A DNA stretch of 59,659 nt, from assembly GCA_031552735.1 (NCBI GenBank), contig JAVBMF010000009.1, positions 1-59,659 on the forward strand. The letters are read 5' to 3'. Every line of letters starts with the position of its first letter. Positions within the stretch are counted from its first letter, which is position 1. The position numbers and the translations under genes were made by a program. Source of the stretch: JAVBUY01 sp031552735. Lineage in GTDB: Bacteria > Bacillota > Clostridia > Christensenellales > Aristaeellaceae. A model generated the notes under the pieces. The model saw only the letters and a list, made by a program, of their open reading frames with translations. It searched no databases and was not told the origin of the DNA. Positions 1-7,598 of this stretch are shown here, in pieces.

Positions 1-131
1 GCTCCGTATAAGCCAGCGGGAAAAATGACAGAAATTTAGAGCAGAAGTAGCTAGTATGCTGTTTTCAAACCACTCAGGAATTGGCTACACATCAAGGATT
101 TCCGGCCCACTCTACTTGGCGAAGTTACCGC
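1..131. other. Left-edge AT-richer segment, no recognisable gene
   Basis: This stretch is noticeably less GC-rich than the rest of the window. Short open frames cross it on both strands, but none has a ribosome binding site, a recognisable domain or codon use like the neighbours. It abuts the truncated tRNA-Ser at 132-172, so it may be the end of an inserted element, or a chimeric contig end. I see no integrase, repeat or terminator in it. Confidence 0.4.
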
Positions 132-172
132 ATTTCGAGTCAGCCCCGTTATGACCACTTCGATACCTCTCC
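132..172 (-). pseudogene. tRNA-Ser(CGA), 5' half only
   Basis: Read on the minus strand from 172 downwards, the sequence starts with the acceptor strand GGAGAGG, continues with a serine-type D arm and reaches the 5' strand of the anticodon stem and a loop with anticodon CGA at 135-137. It then stops resembling a tRNA: the partner strand of the anticodon stem, the long variable arm, the T arm and the 3' acceptor strand are all absent. A perfect sigma-A promoter lies upstream, so the 5' end is not random similarity. The gene has apparently been interrupted in the anticodon loop. A group I intron at this position is possible in principle, but I could not find its conserved core elements in the 130 nt available. 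Confidence 0.55.
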
Positions 173-206
173 AAGCGCGCACAACGCGTGCTGTGCGCAG
201 GATCAT

Positions 207-235
207 ATTATACAAAAGCGCGCTATGCCTGTCAA
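207..235 (-). promoter_or_regulatory. Consensus sigma-A promoter of the broken tRNA-Ser
   Basis: On the minus strand TTGACA (230-235) and TATAAT (207-212) are separated by 17 bp, a perfect vegetative promoter. Transcription would start near 200, about 28 nt before the tRNA-Ser 5' end at 172. Confidence 0.8.
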
Positions 236-237
236 GC

Positions 238-263
238 AAAAAACCCCGCGCAAACGCACGGGG
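238..263 (-). terminator. Intrinsic terminator of the murB-rapZ-whiA-crh operon
   Basis: On the minus strand an eight-pair GC-rich stem with a GTTT loop (244-263) is followed by six T residues (238-243). It lies just past the stop of the HPr-like gene and just upstream of the tRNA-Ser promoter. Confidence 0.8.
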
Positions 264-285
264 CCAGATGTCAATGGCTGCGGAA

Positions 286-558
286 TTAACCGGGTAGCTG
301 CGTGAAGTCGGACGCGATCAGCTTGGACAGCGCGTCCATAGCCGCCTGCTCGTCGTCGCCGTCCACGCACAGCTCGATGGTGCCCTGCTGCGCGATGCCC
401 AGCGACAGCACGCCCATCATGCTTTTGGCGTTGATGATCTTCGCGCCCTGCTCGATGCGGATGCGGGAATTAAACTTGCACGCCACCTGCACCAACAGCA
501 CCGCCGCCCGGGACTGCAAGCCCTCGGGATTGGTAATGACAACCTCTTTGCGAATCAT
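286..558 (-). CDS. crh: HPr-family regulatory protein lacking His15 (Crh-like)
   Basis: A 90-residue HPr fold. The active-site region reads GLQSRAA, so residue 15 is Gln instead of the phosphorylatable His and the usual Pro18 is Ala. The regulatory serine is exactly at position 46 (NAKSMMG). It therefore cannot carry phosphate from enzyme I in the PTS, but could be phosphorylated on Ser46 by HPr kinase and act as a CcpA co-regulator, as Bacillus subtilis Crh does. Gene position agrees: its ATG overlaps the whiA stop as ATGA, and B. subtilis crh also follows whiA. Whether it works through CcpA here is inference, since neither ccpA nor hprK is in the window. Confidence 0.85.
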   Translation of the reverse strand: MIRKEVVITNPEGLQSRAAVLLVQVACKFNSRIRIEQGAKIINAKSMMGVLSLGIAQQGTIELCVDGDDEQAAMDALSKLIASDFTQLPG

Positions 559-1517
559 GGTGCGCCCTCCTCTTTGGTCTTCAAAGTGTCTGCCAGCGCG
601 ATGAGTCTGCGCAGGCGATGATTGACGCCGGACTTGCCCACCGGCGGATCCATGAGCTCGCCGAGTTCCAGCAGCGACGCCTCCTGGTGCTCCATGCGCA
701 CGCGCGCCATCTCGCGCAGCGGCAGCGGCAGCCGCTCGATGCCCATACGCGCGCGGATGATCTCGATGGCCTCGATCTGCTTTCCGGCGGCGTCGATGGT
801 TTTGCCCAGGTTGGCGCTGTCGCAGTTGACCACACGGTTGACGTTGTTGCGAATATCCTTGCGGATGCGCACGTTTTCCATCTCCAGCTGCGCAGTGACC
901 GCGCCAAGCAGGTTGAGTAACGTGACAATATGCTCTGCTTCTTTCAAGTATACCACAATTTGGCCTTTGCGGCGCACTCTTTTTGCGCGCAGGTCAAATC
1001 GGTGCAGTACGCTGGCCAATTGCGCGGCGAAGCGCTCATCGCCGACCACAAACTCCAGGTGATACTCCTTCTCCGGGTTGGACACCGAGCCGCCCGCCAA
1101 AAACGCGCCGCGCAGGAACGCCTTGCGGCAGCACTTCTTGGCCAGCGCGGCCTTGGGCACTTCGGGTTTGAGGAAATAGTGGCCTTCCGCGTCACGGTGC
1201 AGCACGCCGCAGGCGGTGAGCACGCGGATCGCCTCCTCGCCGGACAGCGACAGGCGATAGCTGTTGCGCCCGCCCAGTTTCACACGGCGCGCGGTGCGCA
1301 GCTCCGGCTTGACGCGGAACAAATTGCGCAGGTTTTTCAGCAGATGGCGCGCGGTGGGCGCGTGCTCGGTCTCGACATAGGCGCCCATGCGACCGCCGCC
1401 CAGCAGGCTGACGGTGCCACTGATGCCCATCACGGCGACCAGCTCGGCCAGCTTACAGCAGGGCGACAGCTCCTCCGCGCCGGTGATTTCCGCCTTCACG
1501 TCCGATGAAAAGGACAT
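555..1517 (-). CDS. whiA: WhiA DNA-binding protein
   Basis: A 320-residue WhiA/YvcL homologue with an N-terminal LAGLIDADG-like region and a C-terminal helix-turn-helix around the VNCDSANLGK and GVNHRLRRL segments. WhiA is a DNA-associated protein linked to chromosome segregation and division in Bacillota and to sporulation in actinomycetes. I start at the ATG at 1517, preceded by AAGGGGGTGG at good spacing; a longer frame upstream has no such site. It sits 29 bp after rapZ and overlaps the next gene by 4 bp, so it is translationally coupled to the HPr-like gene. In most Bacillota yvcK lies between rapZ and whiA; here there is no room for it. Confidence 0.95.
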   Translation of the reverse strand: MSFSSDVKAEITGAEELSPCCKLAELVAVMGISGTVSLLGGGRMGAYVETEHAPTARHLLKNLRNLFRVKPELRTARRVKLGGRNSYRLSLSGEEAIRVLTACGVLHRDAEGHYFLKPEVPKAALAKKCCRKAFLRGAFLAGGSVSNPEKEYHLEFVVGDERFAAQLASVLHRFDLRAKRVRRKGQIVVYLKEAEHIVTLLNLLGAVTAQLEMENVRIRKDIRNNVNRVVNCDSANLGKTIDAAGKQIEAIEIIRARMGIERLPLPLREMARVRMEHQEASLLELGELMDPPVGKSGVNHRLRRLIALADTLKTKEEGAP

Positions 1518-1546
1518 CCGCCCACCCCCTTGCCCCGGCACGCGCG

Positions 1547-2431
1547 CTATTGCCACAATGCTTTTTCTATCTCGATATCGCGGTGGTTCACATCCACCTG
1601 ATAGCGTTTGCCGCGCAGGTGTTCGCCCAGCGCCTCGGCAATGGCTACGGAGCGATGCGCGCCGCCGGTGCAGCCCACGGCGATCATCAGCCGTTTTTTG
1701 CCCTCGGCGCAGTAGTGCGGCAGCAGGAAGTCCAGCATGTCATACGTGCGCCGCAGGAACTCCTCGGTGACCGGGTGATGCAGCACAAAGTCGCGCACCG
1801 GCTGCTCCAGCCCGGTATGCAGGCGAATCTCCGGCATATAGAACGGATTGGGCAGGAAGCGCACATCGTACACCAGATCGCCACTGCGCGGCAGCCCGCG
1901 CTTAAAGCCAAAGGACAGCACCTCGATGCGCAGCCCGCCATACTCTTTCTCCGGCGTGCCCAGCAGCTTGCTGACCTCCAACGCGGTCTGGCGCGGGCGC
2001 AGGAAGGAGGTGTCCAGCAGGTACGTAGCGCGCTCGCGCAGCGGCTCGAGCAGCTCTCGCTCGGCGGTGATGGCCTCGGTCAGCGACACCTCGTCGCTGG
2101 CCAGCGGGTGTTCGCGGCGCGTCTCCTTATAGCGGGAGATCAGCACCTCGTCGCTGGCGTCCAGAAACAGCGTCTCGATCGGATAGCCCGCCTCGCGCGC
2201 GTCCTCGATGAGGTTGCGCACCGCGTCGGCGTCAAAGAACTCGCCGCTGCGAATATCCACCGCCATCGCAACATTCTGCATGCGCGTGGAGCCGGACGAG
2301 CACAGCTCGATGAATTTCATAATCATCATCGGCGGGAGGTTGTCCACACAAAGGTACCCGGCATCCTCCAGATCGCGCAGCACGTTGGTCTTGCCCGCGC
2401 CGGACATACCGGTCAGAAACAGATAGCGCAT
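1547..2431 (-). CDS. rapZ: RapZ/YvcJ nucleotide-binding protein
   Basis: A 294-residue member of the RapZ (YvcJ) family. The P-loop GMSGAGKT is at residues 8-15, VDNLPP follows as the Walker B-like segment, and the C-terminal half has the family blocks SFGFKRG and GCTGGAHRSV. In E. coli RapZ controls glmS small RNA turnover; in Bacillota YvcJ is a nucleotide-binding protein of less clear role. The ATG at 2431 has AGGAGG-like GGGAGGA nine bases upstream. A much longer open frame extends upstream but is only the shadow of murB. It is the second gene of the operon, 35 bp after murB. Confidence 0.95.
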   Translation of the reverse strand: MRYLFLTGMSGAGKTNVLRDLEDAGYLCVDNLPPMMIMKFIELCSSGSTRMQNVAMAVDIRSGEFFDADAVRNLIEDAREAGYPIETLFLDASDEVLISRYKETRREHPLASDEVSLTEAITAERELLEPLRERATYLLDTSFLRPRQTALEVSKLLGTPEKEYGGLRIEVLSFGFKRGLPRSGDLVYDVRFLPNPFYMPEIRLHTGLEQPVRDFVLHHPVTEEFLRRTYDMLDFLLPHYCAEGKKRLMIAVGCTGGAHRSVAIAEALGEHLRGKRYQVDVNHRDIEIEKALWQ

Positions 2432-2466
2432 GGTGATCCTCCCACGTGTAAAATGCAAAATATATG

Positions 2467-3396
2467 TTACGCGTCCTCGCCCAATATGCGCACTTCCGGC
2501 TCCAGCATCACCCCGGCGCGCTGCATAACGTGCCGCTGGATCTCCGCCATCAGCGTCAGTACGTCCTGCGCGGTGGCGCCGCCGATGTTGATCACGAACC
2601 CCGCGTGCAGCGCCGATACCTGCGCGCCGCCGATGGTCAGGCCCTTCAGCCCGGCCTCGTCGATCAACTGCGCGGCAAAGTGCCCCTGCGGGCGCTTGAA
2701 GGTGCTGCCCGCGCTGGGGTATTGCAACGGCTGCTTTTCCCTGCGCCGCATGGCGATGTCGCGCATCTCGGCCTGTATGTCCGCCGGATCGCCGTTTGTC
2801 AGCGCAAAGCGCACCTCGGTGGCGATCAGCCCGCCGGACAGCAGCGCGCTGTGGCGATAGCGATAGTCCAGCGCGTCGCGCCCCAGCTCCACTAGGTACC
2901 CTTCGCCATCCACTGCGGTCACGCGGTCCACGACCTGTGCCATCTCGCCGCCATACGCACCGGCGTTCATTGCCGCGCCGCCGCCCACCGTGCCGGGGAT
3001 ACCCTCGGCAAAGGCCAGCCCGGCCAGCCCGGCGCTGGCGGCTTTGCGCGCCAGGGCGCTCATCATCAGCCCGGCCTGCGCGGTCAGCGCTGTGCCCTCG
3101 GCATAGCACCCGGCAAAGCGCATGCCCAAATGCAGCACAACGCCGCGAATCCCGCCGTCGCGCACCAACAGGTTCGAGCCGTTGCCCACCACGGTCAGCG
3201 GGCACTCGGCCATGCGGCACGCGCGGACCACGGCGGCCACCTCGGCGGTGCCGGACGGTTCCACGAACAGATCGGCGGGCCCGCCAATGCGCAGGGTGGT
3301 GTGGCGTGCCATCGGCTCATCGCACGAAACGGCAAGGCCGGGCGCCACCGAAACCAGCGCGTCCCGCCATGCCCGAATGGTCATCGGAGCGGTCAA
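2467..3396 (-). CDS. murB: UDP-N-acetylenolpyruvoylglucosamine reductase
   Basis: MurB, 309 residues, the FAD enzyme that reduces UDP-GlcNAc-enolpyruvate to UDP-MurNAc in peptidoglycan synthesis. FAD-binding blocks LRIGGPAD, GNGSNLLVRD and GIPGTVGGG are clear, the catalytic serine sits in AGSTFKRP, and the C-terminal glutamate is in LEPEVRI. The size and lack of the extra loop fit type II MurB. I choose the TTG at 3396 because AGGAGG lies seven bases upstream; the ATG four codons in would be nineteen bases away. It is the first gene after the promoter at 3433-3461. Confidence 0.95.
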   Translation of the reverse strand: MTAPMTIRAWRDALVSVAPGLAVSCDEPMARHTTLRIGGPADLFVEPSGTAEVAAVVRACRMAECPLTVVGNGSNLLVRDGGIRGVVLHLGMRFAGCYAEGTALTAQAGLMMSALARKAASAGLAGLAFAEGIPGTVGGGAAMNAGAYGGEMAQVVDRVTAVDGEGYLVELGRDALDYRYRHSALLSGGLIATEVRFALTNGDPADIQAEMRDIAMRRREKQPLQYPSAGSTFKRPQGHFAAQLIDEAGLKGLTIGGAQVSALHAGFVINIGGATAQDVLTLMAEIQRHVMQRAGVMLEPEVRILGEDA

Positions 3397-3432
3397 TGCG
3401 TATCCTCCTCGCGAAGGTTCTTTCGCCTCTAT

Positions 3433-3461
3433 ATTCTACATGAATCCGGCGCGCGATACAA
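3433..3461 (-). promoter_or_regulatory. Probable sigma-A promoter of the murB operon
   Basis: On the minus strand TTGTAT (3456-3461) and TAGAAT (3433-3438) are 17 bp apart, in the 80-bp gap before murB. Confidence 0.5.
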
Positions 3462-3476
3462 GAAAAACCCTTCGCG

Positions 3477-4631
3477 CTATGGCACGAACCCCTGCTCGGT
3501 GACCACCGCCACACCGCCGTGCATCAGCGCCAGCGCGGTGCGCGCCGCCAGGCTTTCGCGCTGGGCGGCCCAGTCAAACGCATTGGGCACGAGCAGCTCC
3601 GGCCCGGCCAGCACCTGCTGCATGCGATAGAGCGTGGTGGCCTCGCCGGGGTCATAGCCCGCGACATCCCCGCGCACCGGAAACAGTCCATACCCGGTCA
3701 GCGCCTGCTGCGCGTCCGCGCCGGTCAGTTGCGTCAGCCACGCGGCGCACAGCGTTTCGCGCGCGTCGTCCGCCTGCCCGCCCACAATGCCGCACAGCAG
3801 CAACTGGTCGGTCATCGGCTGCGACGCCACCTGTGTCCAGGCGTCGAACCCCTTGCCAGCGCCCACCAACGCGTGGAACTTGCGGATTTCGCGCTGGGTC
3901 GCCAGCAGCGCGCTGACCTGCCCGCTGACAAAGTCGCTGTACGCCTTGTCGGGCGTGCACGCGACAAAGTCCTTGGGCAGCACGCCGTCCTGCTTGAGCG
4001 CCAGCATACCCTGCGGCCAGCCGCCGGATAGCGCCCCGCCCACCGCCAGCAGCGCGGTGGGATACGCCAACGCACCATCGGCGGCACAGGCCAGCGCGTA
4101 CTGCGCGGGCTGCTTTCCCTTTTGAGGTTTTGCGGCGGCGCGCAGTGTTTCTTCCAATAGTATGCCGCGCTCGCTGGGCGCGATGCGCGCGCTGTTGACG
4201 AGCATCGCATAACCGCCCATCGCCACCGGCACGCCGTATTGTTGCCCGCGCCAGCGCCCGGCCACCGCCAGCTCATCGCGCACGGGCAGCGCGCCCGCCA
4301 GCGGCGCTAACAGCGTATCCGGTGCGTCCATGACGCCGGGCGCGAAGAGCACCACATCGGGCGGTACCGCGCCGGGACTCATCAGCTCCTCGGCCTGCGC
4401 GCGGCGGATGCGCAGGTTGACGCCCGGATGCGCGCGCTCAAAGACCGCGCCCTGCTTCTCCAGCCATGCGGTCGATCCGATCCACCCCTCGATCACCCAC
4501 ACGCGCAACACCTGTCGCTGCGGCTTGGGCGCGACCTCGGGCCGCTGCAACCGCACCACGCCGCGCGCGTTCAGCCACACCACCAGCGCCGTCAGGATCA
4601 GCGCGGCGGCGGCCATCCATCGCCTCTGCAC
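3477..4631 (-). CDS. Membrane-anchored solute-binding-like protein
   Basis: A 384-residue protein with a short basic N-terminus and one hydrophobic segment (about residues 6-22), then a periplasmic-binding-type domain resembling family 1 extracellular solute-binding proteins (LRVWVIEGW near residue 42, followed by the typical VFERAHPGV pattern). There is no lipobox cysteine, so it is held by an uncleaved anchor or released by signal peptidase. The start is GTG at 4631 with GAGGGGGG upstream. No transporter permease or ATPase lies on the same strand, so it is either an orphan receptor or works with permeases elsewhere. Ligand unknown. It diverges from potABCD but belongs to a different binding-protein class than PotD. 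Confidence 0.7.
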   Translation of the reverse strand: MQRRWMAAAALILTALVVWLNARGVVRLQRPEVAPKPQRQVLRVWVIEGWIGSTAWLEKQGAVFERAHPGVNLRIRRAQAEELMSPGAVPPDVVLFAPGVMDAPDTLLAPLAGALPVRDELAVAGRWRGQQYGVPVAMGGYAMLVNSARIAPSERGILLEETLRAAAKPQKGKQPAQYALACAADGALAYPTALLAVGGALSGGWPQGMLALKQDGVLPKDFVACTPDKAYSDFVSGQVSALLATQREIRKFHALVGAGKGFDAWTQVASQPMTDQLLLCGIVGGQADDARETLCAAWLTQLTGADAQQALTGYGLFPVRGDVAGYDPGEATTLYRMQQVLAGPELLVPNAFDWAAQRESLAARTALALMHGGVAVVTEQGFVP

Positions 4632-4683
4632 AGGCCTTCCCCCCTCGGCACAGCGTATGCCCGCACGACGCGCACAATGCTCC

Positions 4684-4712
4684 TTGACATCGCGTTCATC
4701 GGTGCATTATAC
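4684..4712 (+). promoter_or_regulatory. Promoter of the potABCD operon
   Basis: TTGACA (4684-4689) and TTATAC (4707-4712) with 17 bp between them, 86 bp before the potA start. A small GCGG-A6-CCGC hairpin lies in the leader; its role is unclear. Confidence 0.65.
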
Positions 4713-4797
4713 TTATCCCATCCAGTAAAACCTAGTGAACTTGTCAAGATTGCGTCAAAGCGGAAAAAACCGCATTTTATCATCATTGGGAGGCACC

Positions 4798-5916
4798 ATG
4801 ACCGCACCCGCTGGCACACCATCCGTGGCCGACACCCTGCTGTCGCTGCGCGGCATTACCAAAAACTTCGGTCAGGGCGATGTGCTGCGCGGCATCGATC
4901 TGGACGTGTATCGCGGCGAGTTTCTCACGCTGCTGGGCCCGTCGGGCTGCGGCAAAACCACCACGCTGCGCATCATCGCCGGGCTGGAGCAGCCGGACGC
5001 CGGTTCGGTGATTTTAGACGGGCAGGACGTATTGCCCTTGCCGCCGGAAAAGCGCCCGGTCAACACCGTGTTCCAGAACTACGCGCTGTTTCCGCACATG
5101 AATGTGGCGAATAACATCGCCTATGGGCTAAAGGTGCGCAAGGCGTCGAAGGCCGAGATCGCCGCGCGCGTGGGCGAGATGCTGGACCTTGTGCGGCTGG
5201 AGGGCTATGAGAAGCGCATGCCCGGGCAATTGTCCGGCGGGCAGCGCCAGCGCGTCGCCATCGCGCGCGCGGTGGTGTTAAGCCCGGCGCTGCTGCTGCT
5301 GGACGAGCCGCTGGGCGCGCTGGATTTACAGCTGCGCCGTCAAATGCAGGTCGAGCTCAAGCGTCTGCAAGAGAAGCTGGGCATCACCTTCATCTACATC
5401 ACGCACGATCAGGAAGAGGCGCTCAACATGAGCGACCGCATCGCGGTGATGAACAAGGGGCAGTTTGAGCAGATCGGCACGCCCAGCGACATTTACGAGC
5501 ATCCCGCCACGCGCTTTGTGGCGCAGTTCATCGGCGAAAGCAACTTGCTGGAGGCCACCGTGTCGCATGCCGATCCGAGCGGCTTGCTGACGCTGACCAA
5601 GGACGGCCAAACCATGCGCGTGGCCGCCGCGCCGGGCGCGCACAAGGTGGGCGACGCGTGCCTGCTGTGCATCCGCACCGAGCGCCTGCGCTTTGGCGAC
5701 GCGTCGCCGGACGGCTTTACGCTGACCGGCACCGTGCTGGCCAATCACTACGCGGGCAGCGCCATGAGCACGCGCATCGCCCTTGTCGGCGGGCAGGAAG
5801 TCATCGCCAGCGGGCAGGTGCGCATGGATGACGTGCCGCCGGTGGGCACCGTGGTGCGCCTGTGGTTCGATCCCGCGCAAAGCTCGGTGGTGGGGGGTGC
5901 GTCCGGTGACCGCTAA
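4798..5916 (+). CDS. potA: Spermidine/putrescine ABC transporter ATPase PotA
   Basis: A 372-residue ABC ATPase. The Walker A motif GPSGCGKTT is near residues 47-55, the signature is LSGGQRQRVAIARA, Walker B with D-loop is LLLDEPLGALD, and the switch histidine is in YITHDQEEAL. The C-terminal 120 residues form the TOBE domain of PotA/MalK-type ATPases. Start ATG 4798 with GGGAGG upstream. Its stop overlaps potB by 11 bp, and the order potA-potB-potC-potD is the classical polyamine importer operon. It powers uptake at the inner face of the membrane. Confidence 0.93.
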   Translation: MTAPAGTPSVADTLLSLRGITKNFGQGDVLRGIDLDVYRGEFLTLLGPSGCGKTTTLRIIAGLEQPDAGSVILDGQDVLPLPPEKRPVNTVFQNYALFPHMNVANNIAYGLKVRKASKAEIAARVGEMLDLVRLEGYEKRMPGQLSGGQRQRVAIARAVVLSPALLLLDEPLGALDLQLRRQMQVELKRLQEKLGITFIYITHDQEEALNMSDRIAVMNKGQFEQIGTPSDIYEHPATRFVAQFIGESNLLEATVSHADPSGLLTLTKDGQTMRVAAAPGAHKVGDACLLCIRTERLRFGDASPDGFTLTGTVLANHYAGSAMSTRIALVGGQEVIASGQVRMDDVPPVGTVVRLWFDPAQSSVVGGASGDR

Positions 5917-6769
5917 GCGCGCCGCCGTCCGGCGCACACACCTGCGCTGGATTGTCCTGCCGATGGGCGTATTCGCGGTGCTGTTTGTGGCGCTGCCGCT
6001 GCTGTACGTGCTGGTGCTCAGCTTTTTGCAGCGTGGCGAGATCCTGGGCGTCACCGACCAACTGACGCTGGACAGCTACCGCCGCATGTTCGACCCGATG
6101 GTCTACCGTGTGTTCCTGGACTCGCTGTGGCTGGGGGTGTGCACCACCGCGCTGACGCTGCTGATCGGCTATCCGTTCGGCTACTTCATGGCCAAGGCCA
6201 AGCCGCAGTTGCGCGCGGTGCTGATGCTGCTGGTGGTGGTGCCGTTCTGGACCAACGCGCTGGTGCGCATCTATGGCTGGAAAATCCTGCTGCAAGCCAA
6301 CGGCCCGGTCAACAGCTTTTTGTTATGGCTGGGCGTGGTGGATCAGCCGGTCAAGTTCCTGTACAACTTCGGCTCGGTACTGCTGGGCATGGTATACTCG
6401 CTGCTGCCGTTCATGATTCTGCCGACCTACAGCGCGGTGGAAAAGATGGACTGGAGCTTTGACGACGCGGCGCACGATCTGGGCGCTGGCCGCGTGCGCG
6501 CGTTTTTGACCGTCACGCTGCCGCTGACGCTGCCCGGCATTCTGGCCGGGTGCGTGCTGGTGTTCGTGCCGTCGATGGGGCTGTTCTTCCTGTCCGACCT
6601 GATGGGCGGCGCGAAGGTGACGCTGGTGGGCAAGCTGATCAGCGATCAATTGATGAAGGCGCGCGACTGGTCGTTCGGCGCGGCGCTGTCAGTGGCGCTG
6701 CTGGGCGTTACCTCGGCGGTGCTGTGGGTCTACCGCAAGGGCGGCGGCCGCGATCTGGGGGTGTTCTGA
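5906..6769 (+). CDS. potB: Polyamine ABC transporter permease PotB
   Basis: A 287-residue inner-membrane permease of the binding-protein-dependent type I family with about six transmembrane segments. The cytoplasmic EAA-like loop that contacts PotA is visible as AHDLGAGRVRAFLTVTLPL. The GTG at 5906 inside the end of potA is chosen because a run of G residues lies about ten bases upstream and the protein then begins with a short basic tail before the first membrane helix; no ATG is available nearby. The stop overlaps the potC start as TGATG. Confidence 0.92.
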   Translation: MTAKRAAVRRTHLRWIVLPMGVFAVLFVALPLLYVLVLSFLQRGEILGVTDQLTLDSYRRMFDPMVYRVFLDSLWLGVCTTALTLLIGYPFGYFMAKAKPQLRAVLMLLVVVPFWTNALVRIYGWKILLQANGPVNSFLLWLGVVDQPVKFLYNFGSVLLGMVYSLLPFMILPTYSAVEKMDWSFDDAAHDLGAGRVRAFLTVTLPLTLPGILAGCVLVFVPSMGLFFLSDLMGGAKVTLVGKLISDQLMKARDWSFGAALSVALLGVTSAVLWVYRKGGGRDLGVF

Positions 6770-7566
6770 TGCGCAGAAAAGCTTCGGCCTTCCCCACGGT
6801 CTACCTGACCGTCGTGCTCATCCTGATGTACCTGCCCATCCTGATGGTGGTGCTCTACTCCTTCAACCAGAGCAAGTCGGGCGGCATGTGGACCGGATTC
6901 AGCCTGACGTGGTACGCGCGGCTGCTGCGCGACGGCGCGATGGCCACCGCGCTGATCAACAGCCTCAGTTTGGCGCTGTGGAGCGTGCTGGCGTCCGGCG
7001 TGATCGGCACGATTGGCGCGGTGGGCATGGCGCGCACGCGCTTTCGCGGGCAGGGCGCGCTGGAAACGCTATCCTCCCTGCCGATGATGATCCCGGAGAT
7101 CATCCTGGGCATGGCGTATCTGGCGGTGTTCTCGGCGATTGGCATCCCGTTCGGCATGCCCGCGCTGGTCATCGCGCACACCACGTTCTGCATCCCGTAT
7201 GTGTACATCAACGTCAAGGGCCGCCTGTCCGGCATGGACCCGGCCATCGAGGAAGCCGCGCGCGATCTGGGCGCGCCGCCCATCCGCGTGTTCTTCACGG
7301 TCACGCTGCCCGCCATCGCCCCGGCGGTGATCTCGGGCATGCTGCTCAGTCTGGCCATGTCGCTGGATGATCTGGTGATCAGCTTCTTTGTCAGCGGATC
7401 GACCACCACGCTGCCGCTGAAGATTTATTCCAGCCTCAAGACCGGCGTTTCCCCGGAGATCAACGCGCTGTGCACGCTGATGCTTGGCGCGGTGTTCATA
7501 CTGGTCGCGCTGTCGCAAAACCTGTCGCGACCGCCCAAACCAAAGCCCCTGTCCAACGCGCAATGA
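6769..7566 (+). CDS. potC: Polyamine ABC transporter permease PotC
   Basis: A 265-residue type I ABC permease with six predicted membrane helices, pairing with PotB. The coupling loop reads AARDLGAPPIRVFFTVTLP, and LAMSLDDLVISFF near the C-terminus is characteristic of PotC/YdcV-type permeases. Its ATG overlaps the potB stop (TGATG), which implies coupled translation. A 32-bp gap with a good ribosome binding site separates it from potD. Confidence 0.92.
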   Translation: MRRKASAFPTVYLTVVLILMYLPILMVVLYSFNQSKSGGMWTGFSLTWYARLLRDGAMATALINSLSLALWSVLASGVIGTIGAVGMARTRFRGQGALETLSSLPMMIPEIILGMAYLAVFSAIGIPFGMPALVIAHTTFCIPYVYINVKGRLSGMDPAIEEAARDLGAPPIRVFFTVTLPAIAPAVISGMLLSLAMSLDDLVISFFVSGSTTTLPLKIYSSLKTGVSPEINALCTLMLGAVFILVALSQNLSRPPKPKPLSNAQ

Positions 7567-7598
7567 CCGATCAAACACAAAACAGGAGGATTCCCCCT

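Noticed and set aside
1..172. Group I intron in tRNA-Ser
   Set aside because: The anticodon-loop position would fit, but the conserved P, Q, R and S core sequences cannot be found in the available sequence.
1505..2860. Long plus-strand open frame of 451 codons
   Set aside because: It lies opposite whiA-rapZ-murB, has no ribosome binding site and its His/Gln/Arg-rich composition is that of a GC-rich antisense shadow.
2432..3220. Extended rapZ frame reaching into murB
   Set aside because: The upstream part is the shadow of murB; the P-loop start at 2431 has its own AGGAGG-like site.
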